Positions 26,962 to 37,642 of a stretch of 64,000 nt of DNA are shown piece by piece. Origin of the DNA: Methylotenera sp. (GTDB lineage: Bacteria; Pseudomonadota; Gammaproteobacteria; Burkholderiales; Methylophilaceae); assembly GCA_030652995.1 (NCBI GenBank), contig JAUSAG010000009.1, positions 124,001 through 188,000 of the forward strand, in the 5' to 3' direction. The notes below the pieces were generated by a model, which worked only from the letters and a program-made list of their open reading frames with translations, searched no databases and was not told the DNA's origin. Position 1 is the first letter of the stretch, and each line of letters begins with the position of its first letter. The position numbers and the translations under genes are program-made.

Positions 26962-27342
26962 TTACATGGTATGCGTAGTACGCGACGATTTTAATGCGTT
27001 GCCAAGCAGGCCTTCAATTTTATTACGTGCCTCTAGGCCGCCACTTTGGTTATTAAATTGCACGCCTATGCCTTGTGGTTTATTACCTTGAGTAGTCGGT
27101 GTAATCCACACGACATGTCCGACTACCTTAAGCTTAACTGGGTCATCTATCAAACTTAACAGCATAAAAACTTCTTCACCCATATTAAAAGTCTTGGTGG
27201 TGGGGATAAACAGCCCGCCACCGTCTAAAAAAGCCATATAAGCTGCGTATAGTGCGGCTTTTTCTTTAATGGCAAGTGAGAGTACGCCAGGTTTAGGCGC
27301 GTTTAAATTTTTAATTTCGTCTTGTGTATCTTCAGCCATCAT
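26962..27342 (-). CDS. pilZ: PilZ-domain type IV pilus protein
   Basis: 126 residues (start may be the second Met). Sequence GVLSLAIKEKAALYAAYMAFLDGGGLFIPTTKTFNMGEEVFMLLSL ... KPQGIGVQFNNQ matches the PilZ of type IV pilus systems. It lacks the RxxxR motif needed for c-di-GMP binding, as is typical for this founding PilZ, which instead regulates pilus assembly through PilB/FimX-type partners. Conserved position between holB and tatD. Confidence 0.85.
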   Translation of the reverse strand: MMAEDTQDEIKNLNAPKPGVLSLAIKEKAALYAAYMAFLDGGGLFIPTTKTFNMGEEVFMLLSLIDDPVKLKVVGHVVWITPTTQGNKPQGIGVQFNNQSGGLEARNKIEGLLGNALKSSRTTHTM

Positions 27343-27374
27343 TTATCTCAGATAAGTTAAAACTAAACAGGCTA

Positions 27375-28385
27375 TCAAGATTGAAAAATCTTGGTGTATT
27401 CAAGAAGTAGGCCTTCCATTTGCAACTCATGATTTAATGGATGCAAAGCAAGTTTACGGTATTCATTCGTTTTCTTCTGCATTTCAAACAATCGGCTCAA
27501 GTTTACCTTTTCAGCCAGTGCTTGCAAAGCATTAACATACTGTAAATGGTAACGTGTTTGCTGCCCTAGCTTAATGGCGACAATATCATATATCCATTTT
27601 TGAATAGCAATAATGCCAGTTTCTACTGAATTAGCAATTAAAGCAGGTGCTGCAATGTGTGGTTCCAACTTATGCCCAAGGCTTAATAGTCGCCATGTTT
27701 CGGTACGCTGTTTAAACTGAGCTTGCTCAACAAACACTTTGATTGGCGACCCTTCCAAATATGCTAGTTGCTGCTGGGCATGATCGACACCCTGTGCATT
27801 TAGCCACGTCAGTGACTGTTTTTCATCTGGTACAGGCATGTTTATTTTATGACAGCGGCTAATAATAGTGGGTAGCAAGCGCTGCATTTGGTGAGAAACT
27901 AAAATAAAAACAACGCCGTCCGCAGGCTCTTCTAACACTTTTAACAGCGCATTCGCTGAGGCCAAATTAAGCGCTTCAGCAGGGTGAATAAGCACAATCC
28001 GTAAGCCGTTGCTACGGTGACTTGATAAGCTTAAAAAGTCACTTAATTCACGCACTTGCGTCACAGAAATTTGCGTTTTTTTCTTGGTTTTTTTGGCAGA
28101 TGTACCCTCTTCTTCAGATTCAGACTCTTGTTCTGGGCTAAGTAAACGAAAGTCTGGATGACTTTCATCATTAAACCAATTGCAACTTGAACATAGCCCA
28201 CAAGCTTTGCCATCGACACTTGTATTTGCGCATAATAATGCTTGGCTAAAATGACGTGCAAAATCATATTTGCCAATCCCGGCTCGCCCATGCAACAAAA
28301 GCGCATGCGGCAAACGTTGGCCGTCTTTATTTAAACGTTGCCAAATGTCAGATTGCCAAGGATAAATATCTGAAATATTACTCAT
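27375..28385 (-). CDS. holB: DNA polymerase III delta-prime subunit
   Basis: 336 residues. Clamp-loader AAA+ module with P-loop-like HGRAGIGKYDFARHF (33-45) where the residue after Lys is Tyr, so ATP binding is unlikely, as is normal for delta-prime; zinc-binding cysteines at 52, 62, 65 and 68 (LCANTSVDGKACGLCSSC); NALLKVLEEP and ISRCHKI follow. An unusual charged insertion ESESEEEGTSAKKTKKKTQ sits near residue 95. It lies 5 bp after tmk, the standard order. Confidence 0.92.
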   Translation of the reverse strand: MSNISDIYPWQSDIWQRLNKDGQRLPHALLLHGRAGIGKYDFARHFSQALLCANTSVDGKACGLCSSCNWFNDESHPDFRLLSPEQESESEEEGTSAKKTKKKTQISVTQVRELSDFLSLSSHRSNGLRIVLIHPAEALNLASANALLKVLEEPADGVVFILVSHQMQRLLPTIISRCHKINMPVPDEKQSLTWLNAQGVDHAQQQLAYLEGSPIKVFVEQAQFKQRTETWRLLSLGHKLEPHIAAPALIANSVETGIIAIQKWIYDIVAIKLGQQTRYHLQYVNALQALAEKVNLSRLFEMQKKTNEYRKLALHPLNHELQMEGLLLEYTKIFQS

Positions 28386-28390
28386 AATAA

Positions 28391-28996
28391 TTATAGTGTT
28401 GCAATAATATCTTCAACTGATTTATAAACTTCATCTAGCGGCCTATTGGCATCAATGACTCTAAATCTTGTTGGGTTTTCACGGGCGCGTTGTAAGTATG
28501 CGTTACGAATACGCGTAAAAAAATCTGCAGACTCGCGCTCAAATTTATCTGGGGCACGCGCGGTAGATAGACGTTGCAAACTCACTTCTACAGGCACATC
28601 AAATAATAGCGTCAGGTCTGGCTGCAAATCGCCGTGCACCCACTGCTCTAATAATTCAATTTTTGACGCCAACACTCCCTTTGCACCACATTGGTAGGCA
28701 TAGGTAGCATCGGTGAAGCGGTCAGACAGCACATAAGCACCACGTGCCAATGCAGGTGCAATGACATTAGCGATATGTTCACGCCGTGCGGCAAACATCA
28801 ATAAGGTTTCAGTTTCCGGGTGCATGATTTCGTGTAGCAATAGTTCACGCAAACGCTCACCCAGTGCTGTTCCACCGGGTTCACGTGTAGAAACCACTTC
28901 TAATCCTCGTGCTTTAAAGCTACGGATAATCGTTGGAATATGCGTACTTTTGCCCGCACCATCCATGCCTTCTAATGTAATAAATTTTGCTGTCAT
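28391..28996 (-). CDS. tmk: Thymidylate kinase
   Basis: 201 residues. P-loop [10 protein letters not shown] at 9-18, then [21 protein letters not shown] (DR/REPG motif), [12 protein letters not shown] and the LID-region RAPDKFERE. It phosphorylates dTMP to dTDP. Lies 4 bp after mltG and just before holB, as in many proteobacteria. Confidence 0.95.
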   Translation of the reverse strand: MTAKFITLEGMDGAGKSTHIPTIIRSFKARGLEVVSTREPGGTALGERLRELLLHEIMHPETETLLMFAARREHIANVIAPALARGAYVLSDRFTDATYAYQCGAKGVLASKIELLEQWVHGDLQPDLTLLFDVPVEVSLQRLSTARAPDKFERESADFFTRIRNAYLQRARENPTRFRVIDANRPLDEVYKSVEDIIATL

Positions 28997-29000
28997 CTTT

Positions 29001-29996
29001 TTATTTTTTCAACTGAAAACGTACCACGGCTCTATTATGTTCAACTAAATTATTAGAAAAAACATGGCTGCCATCACCTTTGCCCACAAAGTAAAGTGCT
29101 TTAGTTTTTTCTGGATGCAAAGCGGCCTCAATAGCGGCAAGCCCAGGCATAGCAATAGGCGTAGGTGGCAGGCCACCCCTAGTGTAAGTATTGTAAGGTG
29201 TATCGATCGATAAATCTTTTTTACGAATGTTGCCATCAAATTGTAAACCCATGCCGTAAATCACCGTAGGGTCAGTTTGCAAACGCATACCTAAACGCAA
29301 GCGATTGACAAAAACGCCAGCGATCATGGGTCTTTCACTGGCTTTTCCAGTTTCCTTTTCAATGATTGAAGCCATAATTAAAGCCTGATAACTATTTTTA
29401 TACGGCAGATTTATCTCACGATTTTGCCATGCACGCTCCAGTTTTGATTGCATGGCGTTATAACTGATGGTTAATAAGGCGATATCTGTAGCATTACGAT
29501 TAAAATAGAATGTATCAGGAAAAAACAAGCCTTCAGCAACGTCGTACGGTGAACCCACAAGTTGCAATATTTCAGCTTCTGATAGATTAACAATAGTTTG
29601 CTTAACAGCATCGTTGTTAGCAAGTCGCTGTCGCATTTGTGCAAAAGTGTGGCCTTCAATAAAAGTGACACTGCCTTGTGTTGTTTTACCATGATTAAGC
29701 GATAACAATAAGTGGTAAGGTGAAATATTTTTATTCAGCGTGTAATTGCCAGCCTGCAAATACTGCTCTTTATTCAGTAACTTAGCTATCAAGATAAAAC
29801 GCCACGGCTCTGTTAGCACGCCTTGCGTAACCAATTGATTGGCAATACTTCTTAAACCACTTTGTGGTTCGATAAAAATCTCCTGGCTCTTGGGTTGTAG
29901 CTTTAATGGTGAAATCGCGTAATAGATAAACCAAGCACCTGCAACAAACATACAAATGCTACCTAGCAACAGCCATTTTTTAATACGTTTAATCAT
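29001..29996 (-). CDS. mltG: Endolytic murein transglycosylase MltG
   Basis: About 331 residues from the internal Met at 29996 ([12 protein letters not shown]), which overlaps the pabC stop by 8 bp; the tracked start adds only MPLF. A single N-terminal membrane helix is followed by a LysM-like region and the YceG catalytic domain with [27 protein letters not shown] (catalytic Glu) and [10 protein letters not shown]. MltG cleaves nascent glycan strands and sets their length. Member of the pabC-mltG-tmk-holB group. Confidence 0.93.
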   Translation of the reverse strand: MIKRIKKWLLLGSICMFVAGAWFIYYAISPLKLQPKSQEIFIEPQSGLRSIANQLVTQGVLTEPWRFILIAKLLNKEQYLQAGNYTLNKNISPYHLLLSLNHGKTTQGSVTFIEGHTFAQMRQRLANNDAVKQTIVNLSEAEILQLVGSPYDVAEGLFFPDTFYFNRNATDIALLTISYNAMQSKLERAWQNREINLPYKNSYQALIMASIIEKETGKASERPMIAGVFVNRLRLGMRLQTDPTVIYGMGLQFDGNIRKKDLSIDTPYNTYTRGGLPPTPIAMPGLAAIEAALHPEKTKALYFVGKGDGSHVFSNNLVEHNRAVVRFQLKK

Positions 29997-30825
29997 GAAT
30001 AAGGGCATTTCTTATGATTGAAGCGAGTTTTTGTTGCTGCCAGGATTTTGCGCCAATGCTATTGACTTGAAATACACCATATAGGCTATTACATATAATC
30101 ACTTCATCGGCCTGCAGTAATTGATCTAAGGTTATTGATGTCACCTGAACCGTTAAGCCCAATACACTTTCCAACCACAATATGCGTTGCCTAGTAATGC
30201 CGGCAACACCACACAGCGTTAAATCAGGCGTAATTAACTTATTATCAAAACGGGCAAAAATATTGCTCATCGTGCACTCAATCACATGCCCTTGCTGATC
30301 TAAAAGCAAACCATCAAATATGGCATCTTCACGCCACTCCATGCGCGCGAGTACATTTTCAAGACGATTAAGATGTTTAATGCCAGCCAGTTTAGGTTGT
30401 GTTGCTAATCGTGTTTCGCATACACGCAAATTCACACCCTGCGCATAATTAAGCGCAGCATATTGTGGCATGGCAGACTTAATCACGGCTCGGGTTGGCG
30501 CAGTGACCGCTGGCGGTGCGTAACCTCGATCACCCTCGCCTCTGGTAATGATTATTTTGGCAACTTTAATTTCATTTTCATCAAACTCGTTTACTGGAAA
30601 CAATTGTTGCAAATCATTCATCAGCAGTTCAGCGCTTGGGCAAACAATACCAATTGCCGCGCAATCAGCGACTAATTTTTGATAATGTAATGGCCAGTTG
30701 ACGGGCAAGCCGTTGCGTATTTGCATGGTGCGAAAAACGCCATCGCCATAAGCAAAACCACGATCAAAAGCTGAAATTGCCTGATCAAAACTACCGTTAA
30801 TTAAAAATGTGCGATGATGTGACAT
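29989..30825 (-). CDS. pabC: Aminodeoxychorismate lyase
   Basis: 278 residues, fold type IV PLP enzyme: INGSFDQAISAFDRGFAYGDGVFRTM at the N-terminus, LAGIKHLNRLENVLAR with the PLP lysine near 145, and VIECTMSNIFAR. It releases pyruvate from aminodeoxychorismate to give p-aminobenzoate for folate. Its position between fabF and mltG is the classical one. A terminator lies between fabF and this gene, so it may use its own promoter as well as readthrough. Confidence 0.92.
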   Translation of the reverse strand: MSHHRTFLINGSFDQAISAFDRGFAYGDGVFRTMQIRNGLPVNWPLHYQKLVADCAAIGIVCPSAELLMNDLQQLFPVNEFDENEIKVAKIIITRGEGDRGYAPPAVTAPTRAVIKSAMPQYAALNYAQGVNLRVCETRLATQPKLAGIKHLNRLENVLARMEWREDAIFDGLLLDQQGHVIECTMSNIFARFDNKLITPDLTLCGVAGITRQRILWLESVLGLTVQVTSITLDQLLQADEVIICNSLYGVFQVNSIGAKSWQQQKLASIIRNALIHD

Positions 30826-30873
30826 AAGTCGTAATTATAGGACGTATTAACACAACGTATAGCCACACTGATA

Positions 30874-30911
30874 AAAAAAGCCTGCGGCTTTTTATGTACG
30901 CAGGCTTTTTT
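30874..30911 (-). terminator. Terminator downstream of fabF
   Basis: AAAAAAGCCTGCG and CGCAGGCTTTTTT form a 13-bp stem with a 12-base loop and T-runs on both strands, in the 106-bp fabF-pabC gap. It would end or attenuate fab transcription before pabC. Confidence 0.88.
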
Positions 30912-30931
30912 GAGCGATCAAAAGATAGCTG

Positions 30932-32164
30932 TTACATTTTTTTAAATACCAAACTACCGTTCGTGCCACCAAAACCAAAGTTGTTTTTCAACGCATATTC
31001 AATTTTCATGTCGCGTGCAGTATTGGCACAAAAATCCAAATCACACTCAGGATCTTGATTAAAGATGTTAATGGTTGGCGGTGACACTTGATTGTAAACA
31101 GAAAGCACGGTAAACACTGACTCTAAGCCCCCCGCACCACCAAGCAAATGCCCTGTCATGGATTTAGTAGAATTTACCACCAGCTTGTAAGCATGTTCAC
31201 CAAAGGCGGCTTTAATGGCATTGGTTTCGTTAGAGTCACCCAATGGCGTTGAAGTGCCGTGTGCATTAACAAATTGTACAGCACTGGGGTCAATGCCAGC
31301 GTTGTTCATCGCATTGCGCATAGATCGACGCGGGCCATCCATATTAGGCGCTGTCATATGATACGCATCGGCACTCATGCCATAGCCGCTTAGCTCAGCG
31401 TAAATTTTTGCGCCGCGCGCTTTGGCATGCTCATATTCTTCAAGCACCAGTACGCCTGCGCCCTCGCCTATGACAAAGCCATCGCGGTCTTTATCCCAAG
31501 GACGGCTTGCAGTTGCGGGGTCGTCATTACGCGTTGAAAGCGCACGCGATGCGGCAAAACCACCGACGCTTAAGCGTGTAATCGCGGCTTCTGCCCCACC
31601 TGCAATCATCACATCAGCATCACCGTATTCAATCATGCGTGATGCATCACCAATCGAGTGCGTGCCTGTTGTACAAGCGGTAACAATGGCGACATTTGGG
31701 CCTTTTAAGCCAAACATGATGCTCAAATTACCCGAAATCATGTTGATAATGGTGCCTGGAATAAAAAACGGCGATATTTTACGCGGGCCTGACGCTTGAT
31801 ATAGAATATCTGTATCTTCAATAAGCTGCATACCACCAATACCAGAGCCAATTGAAACACCAATGCGCTCAGCGTTTTCTTCAGTCACTTCAAGGGCTGA
31901 ATCTTTAAATGCCTCAATGCCAGCCGCTAGACCGTATTGAATAAACGTATCCATTCGCCGCGCATCTTTTGCTGAAATAAAGTCTTCAGCATTAAAGTCT
32001 TTCACTTCACCAGCAATGGTTGAACTGAAAGCACTTGCATCAAATTTAGTGATTTTTGTAATGCCGGATTTTCCAGCAAGAATGTTATCCCAGGCAGTTT
32101 TAACACCAATTCCAACCGGTGAAACCACGCCAAGGCCCGTGACGACAACTCTACGTTTAGACAT
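30932..32164 (-). CDS. fabF: 3-oxoacyl-ACP synthase II (FabF)
   Basis: 410 residues. KAS II with [13 protein letters not shown] at the start, active Cys in [14 protein letters not shown] (near 165), and histidines in [11 protein letters not shown] and [12 protein letters not shown], plus a C-terminal [14 protein letters not shown]. It elongates acyl-ACPs, including palmitoleate to vaccenate. It follows acpP after about 120 bp and ends the fab section at a terminator. FabB at 2.7-4.0 kb is a separate paralogue. Confidence 0.95.
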   Translation of the reverse strand: MSKRRVVVTGLGVVSPVGIGVKTAWDNILAGKSGITKITKFDASAFSSTIAGEVKDFNAEDFISAKDARRMDTFIQYGLAAGIEAFKDSALEVTEENAERIGVSIGSGIGGMQLIEDTDILYQASGPRKISPFFIPGTIINMISGNLSIMFGLKGPNVAIVTACTTGTHSIGDASRMIEYGDADVMIAGGAEAAITRLSVGGFAASRALSTRNDDPATASRPWDKDRDGFVIGEGAGVLVLEEYEHAKARGAKIYAELSGYGMSADAYHMTAPNMDGPRRSMRNAMNNAGIDPSAVQFVNAHGTSTPLGDSNETNAIKAAFGEHAYKLVVNSTKSMTGHLLGGAGGLESVFTVLSVYNQVSPPTINIFNQDPECDLDFCANTARDMKIEYALKNNFGFGGTNGSLVFKKM

Positions 32165-32283
32165 AAGACCAAGTCTCGAGACAAAATTTTTATAAACCTG
32201 TATTTATAAAAAATTTGGTTTATAAAATAGAAAGGGGAAAAGCAGTAAGCTCAAAATAATGAACTTACTGCTTCAAAATGAAC

Positions 32284-32520
32284 TTACTTAAGGTTAGTAT
32301 TGATGTAATCAATCGCTAATTGAACTGTAGTGATTTTTTCTGCTTCTTCATCAGGAATTTCACAGTCAAATTCTTCTTCTAGTGCCATCACCAATTCAAC
32401 AGTATCTAGTGAGTCAGCACCTAAATCATCAACAAATGATGATGCATTCTTAACATCAGCTTCATTTGCACCCAGTTGTTCTGCAACAATTTTTTTAACG
32501 CGTTGTTCGATGTCAGACAT
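32284..32520 (-). CDS. acpP: Acyl carrier protein
   Basis: 78 residues, acidic, with the phosphopantetheine site [13 protein letters not shown] (Ser37). The N-terminus [15 protein letters not shown] is typical AcpP. A clear GGGG-type ribosome binding site precedes the ATG. It carries growing acyl chains for all fatty acid synthase enzymes and LpxA/LpxD. Sits between fabG and fabF. Confidence 0.97.
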   Translation of the reverse strand: MSDIEQRVKKIVAEQLGANEADVKNASSFVDDLGADSLDTVELVMALEEEFDCEIPDEEAEKITTVQLAIDYINTNLK

Positions 32521-32658
32521 CCAATTACCCCTTTAATAAAAAATAGCTCAATATAAAAATAGTTTAGCTAAGTCAGTATTCTACCAAAACTCAACAATAA
32601 TACAAAAAACTTAATGCTAGTACTACAAACTTAATTGCAATTTTCAACGGAGGTTTGC

Positions 32659-33399
32659 TTAAACCATCAGCATGCCACCGTTCACGTGAATAGTTTCACC
32701 TGTAATATACGCGGCACCCGGTGACGCTAAAAATGCAACAGTCGCTGCAATTTCCTGCACTTTACCCAAGCGTCCTGCCGGAATACGCGCAAGCATTTTA
32801 TTGGTAATATCTTCCGATAATTCTGCTGTCATATCCGTTTCAATAAAGCCTGGCGCCACACAGTTTACAGTAATGCCTCTGCTACCGACTTCGGCCGCTA
32901 ATGATTTGGTAAAACCAGTCATCCCGGCTTTTGCCGCCGCGTAATTAGTTTGGCCTGCGTTACCCATGTGGCCCACGACTGAAGAAATACTAATAATGCG
33001 CCCGGCACGTGCCTTCATCATCGGGCGCAACACGGCTTGGCTCATGCGGAATACTGAGGTTAGGTTTGTGCTGATCACAGCGTCCCAATCATCATCTTTC
33101 ATACGCATCAGCAAGGTATCACGCGTAATGCCGGCATTATTGACTAAAATGCTGACATCACCATATTTTTCACTGATCGCTTTTAATGTTGCCTCTACTT
33201 GCACGGCATCATTTACGTTCAATGCCATTCCCTCACCTTCAATACCAACACCGGCAAAGGTTTCAGTGATTGATGTAGCGCCATTTTCTGAGGTAGCTGT
33301 GCCAATGACTGTCGCACCTTGCCGGCCTAGCTCTAATGCGATGGCCGCGCCTATACCGCGACTGGCACCTGTAACTAAAACTATTTGATTTGTTAGCAT
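32659..33399 (-). CDS. fabG: 3-oxoacyl-ACP reductase
   Basis: 246 residues, short-chain dehydrogenase: NADPH motif TGASRGIG near 10-17, NNAGITRD, catalytic Ser-Tyr-Lys in ISSVVGHMGNAGQTNYAAAKAG, and the FabG C-terminus YITGETIHVNGGMLMV. It reduces 3-oxoacyl-ACP. Starts 9 bp after fabD in the same operon. Confidence 0.96.
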   Translation of the reverse strand: MLTNQIVLVTGASRGIGAAIALELGRQGATVIGTATSENGATSITETFAGVGIEGEGMALNVNDAVQVEATLKAISEKYGDVSILVNNAGITRDTLLMRMKDDDWDAVISTNLTSVFRMSQAVLRPMMKARAGRIISISSVVGHMGNAGQTNYAAAKAGMTGFTKSLAAEVGSRGITVNCVAPGFIETDMTAELSEDITNKMLARIPAGRLGKVQEIAATVAFLASPGAAYITGETIHVNGGMLMV

Positions 33400-33408
33400 G
33401 ATTTCTCC

Positions 33409-34341
33409 TTACGCACTCAACTGCGTTTTAAATTCTTCGATAGCTTCATTACTGGTTAATGCAACGCATGGAAATTCAGCCACAATGCGCTTAGTTAAAC
33501 CTGACAACACCTTGCCCGGGCCACATTCAGCACTCAATGTAACTCCTTGTGCATATACAGCCTGCACTGTTTCAACCCAGCGCACAGGGCTATGTAACTG
33601 GCGGACCAATGCATCTTTAATTTGATCGCTATCATTGTATGCCGCAACATCAGCATTGTGTAGTACCGGAATTCTCGGTGTGTTTACCGTAACACTTTTC
33701 AAGTACTCGGCAAGTTTAATCGCTGCCGGCCTCATGAGTGCACAATGAGATGGTACACTCACAGGTAATGGCAAAGCACGTTTAGCGCCCTTTGCTTTCG
33801 CAAGTTCCATGCCACGCTCTACCGCGGCTTTATTCCCAGCAATCACTACTTGGCCTGGCGAATTTAAGTTAACCGCTTCAAGCACTTCATTTTGTGCGGC
33901 TTCTAGGCAAAGCGCACGCACAACTTCATCATCAAGCCCCAGTATTGCTGCCATGGCACCAACGCCCGCAGGTACTGCATTTTGCATCACTTCAGCGCGG
34001 TAGCGCACCAACGGCAAAGCATCTTTAAAAGATAGTGCACCAGAGGCGACTAATGCAGTGTATTCACCCAAACTATGCCCTGCCAGAACGGTTGGCAAGT
34101 GGCCGGTAGCGGCTTGCCATGCACGCCAACTCGCCACACCGGCAGTGAGCATGATGGGTTGCGTATGTGTAGTTTCATTGATGCGCTCATTAGGCTCAGT
34201 TGCCATCGCCCAAAAATCAACCCCTAAAATATCAGAAGCTTCAGCAAAGGTGTCACGAATTAAATCAGAGTCACCAAAACCGTTCATCATACCAACAGAT
34301 TGAGAGCCTTGTCCGGGGAAAAAGAATGCTGTATTTTTCAT
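33409..34341 (-). CDS. fabD: Malonyl-CoA:ACP transacylase
   Basis: 310 residues. FFPGQGSQSVGM at the N-terminus, the nucleophile elbow AGHSLGEYTAL (Ser near 92), and the His in VSVPSHCALM near 200. It transfers malonyl from CoA to ACP. Between fabH and fabG. Confidence 0.95.
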   Translation of the reverse strand: MKNTAFFFPGQGSQSVGMMNGFGDSDLIRDTFAEASDILGVDFWAMATEPNERINETTHTQPIMLTAGVASWRAWQAATGHLPTVLAGHSLGEYTALVASGALSFKDALPLVRYRAEVMQNAVPAGVGAMAAILGLDDEVVRALCLEAAQNEVLEAVNLNSPGQVVIAGNKAAVERGMELAKAKGAKRALPLPVSVPSHCALMRPAAIKLAEYLKSVTVNTPRIPVLHNADVAAYNDSDQIKDALVRQLHSPVRWVETVQAVYAQGVTLSAECGPGKVLSGLTKRIVAEFPCVALTSNEAIEEFKTQLSA

Positions 34342-34392
34342 GAAATTTTCTTTACAATTTACTTTAAATTTGAAATATAACTATTTGAATAA

Positions 34393-35349
34393 TCAGTATT
34401 TAATTAATGCAGAACCCCATGTAAATCCACCACCAAAAGCTTCCATTAGTATCATGTTACCACGTTGAATTCTTCCATCACGCACTGCAACATCTAATGC
34501 TAAGGGGATTGAAGCGGCTGAAGTGTTGCCATGCTTATCTACAGTAACAACCACCTTATCTAGACTCATATCCAGTTTTTTTGCAGTGGCTTGTAAAATG
34601 CGAATATTTGCCTGATGCGGCACCAGCCAGTCAATATCACTTTTTTGTAAACCATTGGCAACTAGGGTTTCATCTACAATTTGATCTAAGGTATTGACGG
34701 CCATTTTAAAAACCGCATTGCCTTCCATTTTCATGGTTCTGTCGCCCGTTTGCCTTGAAACGCCAGTCGGTACATTTAATAATTTTTCATAACTACCATC
34801 TGCGTGAAGATGCGTAGAGATAATGCCAGCTTCTTGAGAGGCTTGCAAAATAACCGCACCGGCACCATCGCCCCATAGAATGCAATTACTGCGATCAGTC
34901 CAATCTGTGATGCGCGACATGGTTTCTGCACCAATTACCAGCGCGGTTTTAACGCTACCGGATTTAATCATGCTGTCAGCCACCGCTAATGCATAGACAA
35001 AACCACTACATACCGCCTGCACATCAAAAGCTGGGCCGTTATTTTTGATGCCCAATTGATTTTGTATCAAACAGGCCGTACTAGGAAAAATACGATCAGG
35101 CGTGGTGGTTGCAACAAGTATTAAATCTATAGACTGAGGGTCAATGTTTGCCGCCTCAATTGCATTTCTAGCCGCAGCAACCCCTAAGTCACTGGTAAAT
35201 TCATTGGCTACTGCAATATGGCGTTCACGGATGCCTGTGCGTGCAAAAATCCATTCATCAGTGGTGTCTACCATGCTTTCCAACTCGGCATTGGTGAGGA
35301 TTTTGGCAGGCAAATAACTGCCCGTGCCAGCAATACGTGAAAATATCAT
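34393..35349 (-). CDS. fabH: 3-oxoacyl-ACP synthase III (FabH)
   Basis: 318 residues. Thiolase fold with Cys in [13 protein letters not shown] (near 112), His in [11 protein letters not shown] and Asn in [15 protein letters not shown]-terminus [16 protein letters not shown] is typical. It condenses acetyl-CoA with malonyl-ACP to start fatty acid synthesis. Its start overlaps the plsX stop by 4 bp (ATGA-type coupling). Confidence 0.96.
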   Translation of the reverse strand: MIFSRIAGTGSYLPAKILTNAELESMVDTTDEWIFARTGIRERHIAVANEFTSDLGVAAARNAIEAANIDPQSIDLILVATTTPDRIFPSTACLIQNQLGIKNNGPAFDVQAVCSGFVYALAVADSMIKSGSVKTALVIGAETMSRITDWTDRSNCILWGDGAGAVILQASQEAGIISTHLHADGSYEKLLNVPTGVSRQTGDRTMKMEGNAVFKMAVNTLDQIVDETLVANGLQKSDIDWLVPHQANIRILQATAKKLDMSLDKVVVTVDKHGNTSAASIPLALDVAVRDGRIQRGNMILMEAFGGGFTWGSALIKY

Positions 35350-36407
35350 TGTGTATCCTGTGAAATTCCTACAGCTTTAGACGGCTGTATATGTTCAATT
35401 TCCAACTGTTCAGTAATGCGGCGCAATACACCGCTACGCGCCTCTTCAGTCGCCACATGAATCGCGGTTAGATAAGCCAATTGATCTGCCCCTCCATGGC
35501 TTTTTACCACGATGCCACGTAACCCTAAAAAGCTTGCCCCATTGTAGCGACGCGGGTCCAAGCGTTTTTTGAATGCTTTAAGTACGGGCATGGCACAAAG
35601 CGCCATCAGTTTTGTCAGCCAGTTTTTTTTAAATTCCTGGGTTAAAAACTTACCCATCATGTGCGCTAACCCTTCGGTGGTTTTTAACGAGACATTGCCA
35701 ACAAAACCATCGCAGACCACCAAGTCAACAGTACCTTTAAAAATATCATCACCTTCAACGTTACCATAAAAATTTAAATGGCTTGCTCTTAATAGCTCAC
35801 CTGCTTGCTTTACAACCTCATTGCCCTTGATGTCTTCTGAGCCGATATTCAGCAAGCCCACGCTAGGTCTTTCTTTATGTTCGATACAACTGACTAACAT
35901 AGCGCCCATAATGGCAAACTGGTAAAGATGCTCGGGTGTGCAGTCAGCATTTGCACCCAGATCAAGCATATAAGTATTGCCATTTTCACTTGGCAAAGCT
36001 GATGCTATGGCTGGCCGATCAATGCCCGGCAGGGTTTTTAGCACAAATCGAGCCGTTGCCATAAGCGCGCCAGTATTGCCTGCGCTAACACATGCGTTGG
36101 CTTCACCACTTTTAACTAAATTAATAGCCACGCGCATCGATGAATTTTTTTTATTTTTGAGTGCGCTTTGTGGAGACTCGTCCATGGTGACTACTTCGCT
36201 TGCGTGACGGATGCGTAAACGTGGGCTTACACTAGCTTTATTCACCTTAAGCTCTGCCTCAATAGCATCACTCAAACCGACTAAAACAATATTTAGTTGA
36301 TGATCCGACTCGAGCGCCTTTAGCGCGGCAGGAATAGTGACATGAGGACCATGATCGCCCCCCATTGCATCAATTGCGACTGTTATATCCATGTGCTTTA
36401 CACTCAA
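35346..36407 (-). CDS. plsX: Phosphate acyltransferase PlsX
   Basis: 353 residues; the conserved part starts [27 protein letters not shown], so translation may begin at Met6 rather than the tracked Met. [26 protein letters not shown] and [17 protein letters not shown] are family motifs. It makes acyl-phosphate from acyl-ACP for phospholipid synthesis. Follows rpmF after about 210 bp that hold a hairpin terminator/attenuator. Confidence 0.94.
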   Translation of the reverse strand: MSVKHMDITVAIDAMGGDHGPHVTIPAALKALESDHQLNIVLVGLSDAIEAELKVNKASVSPRLRIRHASEVVTMDESPQSALKNKKNSSMRVAINLVKSGEANACVSAGNTGALMATARFVLKTLPGIDRPAIASALPSENGNTYMLDLGANADCTPEHLYQFAIMGAMLVSCIEHKERPSVGLLNIGSEDIKGNEVVKQAGELLRASHLNFYGNVEGDDIFKGTVDLVVCDGFVGNVSLKTTEGLAHMMGKFLTQEFKKNWLTKLMALCAMPVLKAFKKRLDPRRYNGASFLGLRGIVVKSHGGADQLAYLTAIHVATEEARSGVLRRITEQLEIEHIQPSKAVGISQDTQ

Positions 36408-36527
36408 TTTGAATGATAGAGTTTAGCCAAACAACCTTAACCTAAGTAATTTATAGAATAACTTGAGTTGAGGTCATGTATGCTGAAAAATGACTAAAAC
36501 GAGTATGATACGCGCGCCATAAAAACA

Positions 36528-36559
36528 TTAACGCCGCCCCAGTGCTGGAGCGGCGTTAA
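36528..36559 (-). terminator. Hairpin between rpmF and plsX (terminator or attenuator)
   Basis: TTAACGCCGC and GCGGCGTTAA flank an inner CCAG-TG-CTGG, giving an almost continuous 32-base hairpin. On the minus strand it is followed after two bases by a short T-run (GTTTTT), so it could attenuate transcription from yceD-rpmF into plsX. Confidence 0.65.
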
Positions 36560-36618
36560 CTGATTTTATGAACCGCCAAACAAAATTAAATCTCTAGATT
36601 TAACGTCTAGCAAGTAAA

Positions 36619-36798
36619 TTAATCGTTCTTTGATGGTAATACTTTACGACCACGATAGTAGCCGTTTGGGCTAATGTGGTGACGTAAATGTGTTTCGCCT
36701 GTTGTAGGCTCAACTGCTAATGGTGGGTTGACTAAAAAATCATGTGAACGGTGCATGCCGCGTTTTGACGGTGATTTTTTGTTTTGCTGAACTGCCAT
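36619..36798 (-). CDS. rpmF: 50S ribosomal protein L32
   Basis: 59 residues from the ATG at 36798, chosen because GGAG stands 7 nt upstream and [22 protein letters not shown] is the universal L32 start; the tracked ORF adds MEFI. The sequence has no cysteines, so it is the zinc-free form of L32. Lies between yceD and plsX, the conserved order linking ribosome and lipid synthesis. Confidence 0.96.
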   Translation of the reverse strand: MAVQQNKKSPSKRGMHRSHDFLVNPPLAVEPTTGETHLRHHISPNGYYRGRKVLPSKND

Positions 36799-36961
36799 AA
36801 TAAACTCCAATAAAATGATTAAAACATCATCTCAATTACTTACAAACCGACGCCCCTTATTAAAGGTTGCGTCACTAATTTAAGATTACACAAAATTTCT
36901 AGTCCGCTATCATAATATAAAACCATAGCTTTGTCAGCCAAATTCAGTTGTTTTGATTACT

Positions 36962-37519
36962 TTAAGGTTTAATAAGACCTTTTAAGATCGCAAATGGGTT
37001 GGGTTTTTCGCCACTTTGCATAGAAGCCACAGCGCAGTCGTGCGCATGTGTGGGTGCGATAGGTGTAGCCATGATAATTTCATCTTCAATCAGCGCTACT
37101 AAATCCATCGCTTGATTGGCCTCCTGCATATCAAAATCATCATTATCCTCGACTACATCCAATTCTGAATGTTTAGCATTTATGTCAATTATTTGATAAT
37201 GGAAACTTAAACTCAGCTTAACAGGCATGAGTTCCAAGCATCGCTGACAATAAGTGGTTAAATTTGACGCCAATGAAAGATGCAAAAAGTGCTGCCCCAC
37301 CGCATTGGTTTCGCCATCCAAAGTGAAGTGGATATTGTCTTCAATTTTGTTAACGCCAGTTAAATCACGTGTGTCAATGGCATCATTTTGCAGGATGGGC
37401 AATTGCGAAGCCAACAGCTCCGCTAACCTTGGGCAGTGAGCTAGTGATAAATCACCAATCAAATGTTCGCCTCTTTTAGCAAAGGCAATGTTGTCAATTT
37501 GTAGGGGTTGGATGCTCAT
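36962..37519 (-). CDS. yceD: YceD family protein (DUF177)
   Basis: 185 residues. Contains the DUF177 cysteine segment LTTYCQRCLELMPVKL and the late acidic VEDNDDFDMQEANQAMDLVALIEDEIIMATPIAPTHAHDC, then NPFAILKGL, all typical of YceD (large-ribosomal-RNA accumulation protein). First gene of the rpmF-plsX-fab cluster and divergent from pycA. Confidence 0.9.
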   Translation of the reverse strand: MSIQPLQIDNIAFAKRGEHLIGDLSLAHCPRLAELLASQLPILQNDAIDTRDLTGVNKIEDNIHFTLDGETNAVGQHFLHLSLASNLTTYCQRCLELMPVKLSLSFHYQIIDINAKHSELDVVEDNDDFDMQEANQAMDLVALIEDEIIMATPIAPTHAHDCAVASMQSGEKPNPFAILKGLIKP

Positions 37520-37577
37520 TTTTAATATTCACGATATTTAATGTTGTAAAATTTGGGAGAAAATTTAGCACGGGGGA

Positions 37578-37606
37578 TTTAGCTATCAACCAGCACATGC
37601 TACAAT
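37578..37606 (+). promoter_or_regulatory. Predicted promoter of pycA
   Basis: TTTAGC, a 17-bp spacer and TACAAT (37601-37606) lie about 37 bp before the GTG start of pycA. Prediction only. Confidence 0.45.
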
Positions 37607-37642
37607 CGCATCGTTTTTGTATTAAAATTTAAGGCTTTTTAC

